Shown one piece after another: positions 39,817 to 42,683 of a stretch of 42,683 nt of DNA. The translations under genes were made by a program, and so were the position numbers. Origin of the DNA: Olsenella_K sp036454645 (GTDB lineage: Bacteria; Actinomycetota; Coriobacteriia; Coriobacteriales; Atopobiaceae); NCBI GenBank assembly GCA_036454645.1, contig JAZHSQ010000020.1, forward strand, positions 1 through 42,683. Reading direction: 5' to 3'. Every line of letters begins with the position of its first letter. The stretch's first letter is position 1. A model generated the notes under the pieces. That model was not told where the DNA came from and did no database searches. It was given only the letters and a program-made list of their open reading frames with translations.

Positions 39817-39900
39817 CCGCCGGGCGCGACGCCTCCACCGGGCGCTCCCCCGCCGGACGCGGCCCCCGCGCGCCCGCTCGCCCCGTCCCTCTCCCATCAC
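39817..39900 (+). other. GC-rich gap before the metal operon
   Basis: No gene or hairpin with a U-tract is seen between the hemerythrin-like gene and the operator at 39901. It marks the boundary between two operons. Confidence 0.5.
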
Positions 39901-39930
39901 ATTGATATATGTGAATATTTCAATTACAAT
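39901..39930 (+). promoter_or_regulatory. Promoter with overlapping ArsR-type operator
   Basis: TTGATA (39902-39907, -35) and TACAAT (39925-39930, -10) are 17 bases apart. The palindrome ATTGATATAT-GTGA-ATATTTCAAT fills 39901-39924, with one mismatch between arms. It covers the -35 box and the spacer and stops exactly where the -10 begins. This is the layout of ArsR/SmtB repressor operators, and an ArsR gene ends this operon. The operator identity is inferred. Confidence 0.75.
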
Positions 39931-39990
39931 CGGGTACGAACGAAGGCAGCCGGGCCGCGGGGCGTCCGCGGCGGGTCCAAGGAGGGACGG

Positions 39991-40923
39991 ATGGACGGCA
40001 AGATCAAGCTCTACGTGCTCACGGGGTTCCTGGGGTCGGGGAAGACGACCTTCCTGCTCGACGCGCTCAAGCACCTCGAGGGGAGGCGCGTCGGCGTCAT
40101 CCAGAACGAGTTCGGCAAGATCTCCATCGACGGCGAGATCCTGCGCAGCGGGGGCGTCGAGATGCGCGAGCTCAACAACGGCTCCATCTTCTGCACCTGC
40201 CTCAAGCTCAACTTCGTGCAGGCGCTGGCCGAGATGAGCGACCACGACCTCGACTGCCTCTTCGTCGAGAGCTCGGGCCTCGCCGACCCCTCGAACCTCG
40301 CCGAGGTCCTCGAGGCCGTGGACGTCCTGCGCCCCTCTGCGCCCTACGAGCTGGCCGGCACCATCTGCCTCGTCGACGCCGTCGCCTTCCTCAAGGACGC
40401 CGCCGAGCTCGAGACCGTCGTGCGGCAGGTGGTCCACTGCAACATCGCCCTGATCAACAAGTGCGACCTGGTCGACGCCGAGCGCGTCGCCGAGGTGAGG
40501 CGCCAGGTGCGCGAGCTCAACTCCCACTGCCTCGTCGTCGAGACGACCCAGGGCAGGCTCGACCCCGCCCTCCTCGACCAGGACCTCACCACCTACGAGT
40601 GGGCGCCCTCGGAGGACACGACCAACTCGGTCGACACCAAGCCCAAGACCTTCTCCATCGAGTTCGACGACGTGCCCCGCGAGAGGATGAGCGCCTACCT
40701 CGCCTCCGTCGGGCCGAGCTGCTACCGCATCAAGGGCTTCGGCAGGCTGGACGGCAGCTGGCAGCAGATCGACGTCGCGGCGGGCAGGATCGACTACAAG
40801 CCCTGCGCGGACGAGGGCACGGGTCACCTCGTGTTCATCTCGCGCGTGGGCATACGGCTGATCCGGCAGATAAAGGACAACTGGGACAGGCTCGTGGGGC
40901 TGCCCGTCACCCTGCACAACTAG
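39991..40923 (+). CDS. CobW/COG0523-family metallochaperone GTPase
   Basis: 310 residues from ATG 39991 after AAGGAGGG. The Walker A is GFLGSGKTT (about 12-20). The metal-binding segment reads CTCLK (about 68-72), a CxC rather than the usual CxCC form. Walker B-like SSGLADP is near 94, NKCD (G4) near 156, and the C-terminal domain is present. COG0523 GTPases deliver metals such as Zn, Co or Ni using GTP. It is the first gene after the ArsR-type operator, followed by a CxxC thioredoxin-like protein, a permease and ArsR. Its presence suggests the operon handles a metal or metalloid ion. Which metal is not known. Confidence 0.9.
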   Translation: MDGKIKLYVLTGFLGSGKTTFLLDALKHLEGRRVGVIQNEFGKISIDGEILRSGGVEMRELNNGSIFCTCLKLNFVQALAEMSDHDLDCLFVESSGLADPSNLAEVLEAVDVLRPSAPYELAGTICLVDAVAFLKDAAELETVVRQVVHCNIALINKCDLVDAERVAEVRRQVRELNSHCLVVETTQGRLDPALLDQDLTTYEWAPSEDTTNSVDTKPKTFSIEFDDVPRERMSAYLASVGPSCYRIKGFGRLDGSWQQIDVAAGRIDYKPCADEGTGHLVFISRVGIRLIRQIKDNWDRLVGLPVTLHN

Positions 40924-41003
40924 CGGGACGGGCGCGACGGGCTGCGCGGGACGCACACGTGCCTGGCGCGGGGCGCCCGGGCGTCCCGCCTGAGGAGGAG
41001 AGC

Positions 41004-41243
41004 ATGGACATCAAGGTGATAGGCGCCGGCTGCGACAAGTGCGACGCCATGTACGACGCGGTCGTGCGCGCGGCGGGCGAGCTCGGCCTCGACGCCACGG
41101 TCGAGAAGGTCGAGGACCTCGTGGAGATCGTGCGGCTCGGGGTGATGCAGTCCCCGGCGCTGATGGTCGACGGCAGGGTCGTCTCGGCCGGCAGGGTGCT
41201 CAAGCCCAAGGAGGCCAGGCGCCTCCTCGAGGGGTGCAGGTAG
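41004..41243 (+). CDS. Thioredoxin-like small protein (CDKC active site)
   Basis: 79 residues from ATG 41004 with GAGGAGGAG upstream. It begins MDIKVIGAGCDKCDAMYDAV, the signature of the thioredoxin-like family (TM0979-type) with the CxxC pair at residues 10-13. A SPALMVDGRVV strand (about 49-59) matches the cis-Pro region. Proteins of this family are found beside ArsP-type permeases and are thought to act as thiol-redox or metal-transfer partners. The stop codon directly abuts the permease start (TAG, then ATG 41244), so the two are co-translated. Confidence 0.92.
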   Translation: MDIKVIGAGCDKCDAMYDAVVRAAGELGLDATVEKVEDLVEIVRLGVMQSPALMVDGRVVSAGRVLKPKEARRLLEGCR

Positions 41244-42257
41244 ATGGCCGCGCTGGAGGCCGCAGGCTCCTTCGTGCTGGACCAGCTCCTCAAGATGGCG
41301 TGGCTCTCGGACCTCGTGGGCGCCCTCCTCGCCGCGCTCGGCGTGGACCTGGGGTCCCGCTGGGGCGCGACGCTGCACTTCTTCGTCTACGACTCGCTGA
41401 AGATCGCGATCCTGCTCTGCGTCCTGATCTTCCTCGTGAGCTGGGTGCAGAGCTACTTCCCGCCCGAGCGCAGCCGCAAGATCATGGGGAGGTTCCGGGG
41501 CCTCGCGGGCAACGCCATGGGGGCGCTGCTGGGCACGGTGACCCCCTTCTGCAGCTGCTCCTCCATCCCCATCTTCATCGGCTTCACGCGCGCCGGCCTG
41601 CCGCTCGGCGTGACCTTCTCGTTCCTCATCAGCTCGCCGATGGTGGACGTCGGGTCGCTCGTGCTCATCATGAGCATCTTCGGCCCCGGGGTCGCGCTCG
41701 CCTACACCGCCGTCGGCCTGCTCATCGCCATCGTGGGCGGTGGCGTCATCCAGCGCCTCCACATGGAGGACCAGCTCGCGGACTTCGTGCGCGGCGACGC
41801 GCCCGCCGAGGCCGAGCTGCCCGAGCTCACCCGCGCCGACCGCGCGCGCTACGCGGCGGGCGATGTCGCCTCCACCCTCCGCAAGGTGGGCCCCTACGTC
41901 CTCGTGGGCGTGGGCATCGGAGCCGCCATCCACAACTGGATCCCCGAGGAGTTCGTGCTGGCGACCCTCGGCGGCGACAACCCGCTCGCCGTCCCCGTCG
42001 CCACGCTCGTCGGCGCCCCCATCTACGCCGACGTCTTCGGCACGATCCCCATCGCCGAGGCCCTCTTCGCCAAGGGCGCGGGGCTCGGCACGGTGCTGGC
42101 GTTCATGATGAGCGTCACCACCCTCTCCGTCCCCTCGCTCACGATGCTCTCGCGCGCCGTCAGGCCCCGCCTGCTCGCGACGTTCGTCGCCATCTGCCTC
42201 GTCGGCATGATGCTGAGCGGGTTCGCGTTCAACGCGCTGCAGCCGCTCGTCGGGTAG
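41244..42257 (+). CDS. ArsP/UPF0718-family permease
   Basis: 337 residues from ATG 41244, immediately after the preceding stop; GAGGGG lies within the upstream gene end. It has about eight spans. The diagnostic motif TPFCSCSSIP is at about residues 94-103, followed by GFTRAGLPLGVTFSFLISSPMV. A second half-repeat carries ATLVGAPIYADVFGTIPIAEAL (about 250-275). Relatives (ArsP) export trivalent organoarsenicals through the paired Cys residues; others may move other soft metals. The central loop (RLHMEDQLADFVRGDAPAEAE) is acidic. The substrate here is not proven. Confidence 0.92.
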   Translation: MAALEAAGSFVLDQLLKMAWLSDLVGALLAALGVDLGSRWGATLHFFVYDSLKIAILLCVLIFLVSWVQSYFPPERSRKIMGRFRGLAGNAMGALLGTVTPFCSCSSIPIFIGFTRAGLPLGVTFSFLISSPMVDVGSLVLIMSIFGPGVALAYTAVGLLIAIVGGGVIQRLHMEDQLADFVRGDAPAEAELPELTRADRARYAAGDVASTLRKVGPYVLVGVGIGAAIHNWIPEEFVLATLGGDNPLAVPVATLVGAPIYADVFGTIPIAEALFAKGAGLGTVLAFMMSVTTLSVPSLTMLSRAVRPRLLATFVAICLVGMMLSGFAFNALQPLVG

Positions 42258-42336
42258 GATGGGCCGGTGCGTGCGGGCCACCCCCCTGCCCCGTGCGGCA
42301 AGGGGCGGCACGCGCATCCACCAGATTGGAGGAAGC

Positions 42337-42630
42337 ATGAACCTGGCAGAGTCCTTCAAGGCCCTCGGCGACGAGAAGCGCCTCGCCCTGCTCCTCGCCA
42401 TAGCGTCCCACGACGACGTCTGCGCCTGCCACCTCGCGGACAAGGTCGACGTGACGCAGTCCACCCTCTCGCACCACCTCTCGATCCTGGCGCGCGCGGG
42501 CCTCGTGAGGACGCGCAAGGAGGGCAAGTGGGTCCACTACACCGCCGACCGGGAGGCGCTGCGCCAGCTGGCCGACGCCCTCGTCGCCCTCTCCGAGAAC
42601 GACGGCTCCGCGGGCGCGGACTGCTGCTAG
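42337..42630 (+). CDS. ArsR/SmtB-family transcriptional repressor
   Basis: 97 residues from ATG 42337, with GGAGGA upstream; an earlier in-frame ATG at 42259 lacks a good site and adds 26 unlikely residues. The winged helix is clear: LGDEKRLALLLAIA, DVTQSTLSHHLSILARAGLV (about 48-67, recognition helix) and the wing KEGKWVHY. Cys residues in DVCACHL (about 27-33) match the alpha-3 metalloid-binding site of ArsR. A terminal Cys-Cys ends the protein. It probably binds the palindrome at 39901-39924 and releases it on metal or metalloid binding. It is the last gene of the operon. Confidence 0.93.
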   Translation: MNLAESFKALGDEKRLALLLAIASHDDVCACHLADKVDVTQSTLSHHLSILARAGLVRTRKEGKWVHYTADREALRQLADALVALSENDGSAGADCC

Positions 42631-42673
42631 CCGGCCTTTGCCGGGCCCGGCACCGGGCCCGGCAAAGGCCGGC
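42630..42673. terminator. 21-bp stem terminator after arsR
   Basis: A perfect 21-bp inverted repeat (42630-42650 with 42653-42673) is separated by CA. It starts at the last base of the stop codon. T-rich and A-rich triplets (CTTTG, CAAAG) lie within the stem. The length suggests a very stable hairpin; a downstream U-tract is not in view. Confidence 0.75.
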
Positions 42674-42683
42674 GCGAGTACGG

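Overview
The window looks like a chromosomal segment of a high-GC, Gram-positive anaerobe, most plausibly a coriobacterium (Atopobiaceae/Olsenella-like). The inference rests on very high GC coding sequence with strong AGGAGG ribosome binding sites, an Rnf complex, indolepyruvate:ferredoxin oxidoreductase, a sortase-type VaFE-repeat surface protein, and the absence of respiratory genes. Species cannot be fixed from sequence alone. The first 66 bases are a poly-G/poly-C block that looks like an assembly edge artefact.

Positions 1-7.3 kb: a DUF4013-type membrane protein, two tRNA-Ser genes, a TRIC-family channel, the ribosome-associated GTPase BipA/TypA, a hypothetical protein, and a protein with two ribbon-helix-helix (RHH) domains and a C-terminal membrane anchor. 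The RHH gene is preceded by an AT-rich island with phased GTATTA-type motifs. tRNA-Ala and tRNA-Ile follow. Positions 7.2-9.9 kb: a DUF151 bifunctional-nuclease protein, a complete IS3-family element with an A-AAA-AAA frameshift site, and a small conserved-looking protein. Positions 9.9-13.6 kb: DegV and an AbiEi-like/PD-(D/E)XK protein sit in a repeat-rich stretch. It holds a 21-bp-phased array of CGACATGTCG palindromes, three copies of a 59-bp imperfect palindrome (one in each intergenic gap), and several minisatellites. Then come a HAD phosphatase, HtpG and a DUF554 protein.

Positions 17.6-29.4 kb form the energy block. An iorA-iorB-paaK operon (2-oxoacid oxidation to acyl-CoA plus reduced ferredoxin, and an acyl-CoA ligase) lies beside rnfCDGEAB (ferredoxin:NAD oxidoreductase and ion pump) with a ComB-like gene at its end. 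An iron-containing alcohol dehydrogenase is divergent from rnfC. Amino-acid-derived ferredoxin could feed Rnf, and the dehydrogenase could re-oxidise NADH.

Positions 29.4-32.4 kb hold four genes, three of them with visible lesions: an SDR (intact), an ORF interrupted by an in-frame UGA, a flavin reductase lacking its core, and a frameshifted glycerate kinase. Next are a VaFE/SpaA-type sortase substrate, and divergently a NadB/FrdA-like flavoprotein, a CyuA-type cysteine desulfidase and a hemerythrin-like protein. The window ends with a metal or metalloid operon: CobW GTPase, CxxC thioredoxin-like protein, ArsP-type permease and ArsR repressor. A 24-bp palindrome lies almost exactly across the -35/-10 spacer of its promoter.

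The best candidates for new biology are the membrane-anchored tandem-RHH protein with its phased motif array, the 59-bp repeat family, the 21-bp palindrome array, the UGA-interrupted reading frame, and the CobW-containing ArsR/ArsP operon.
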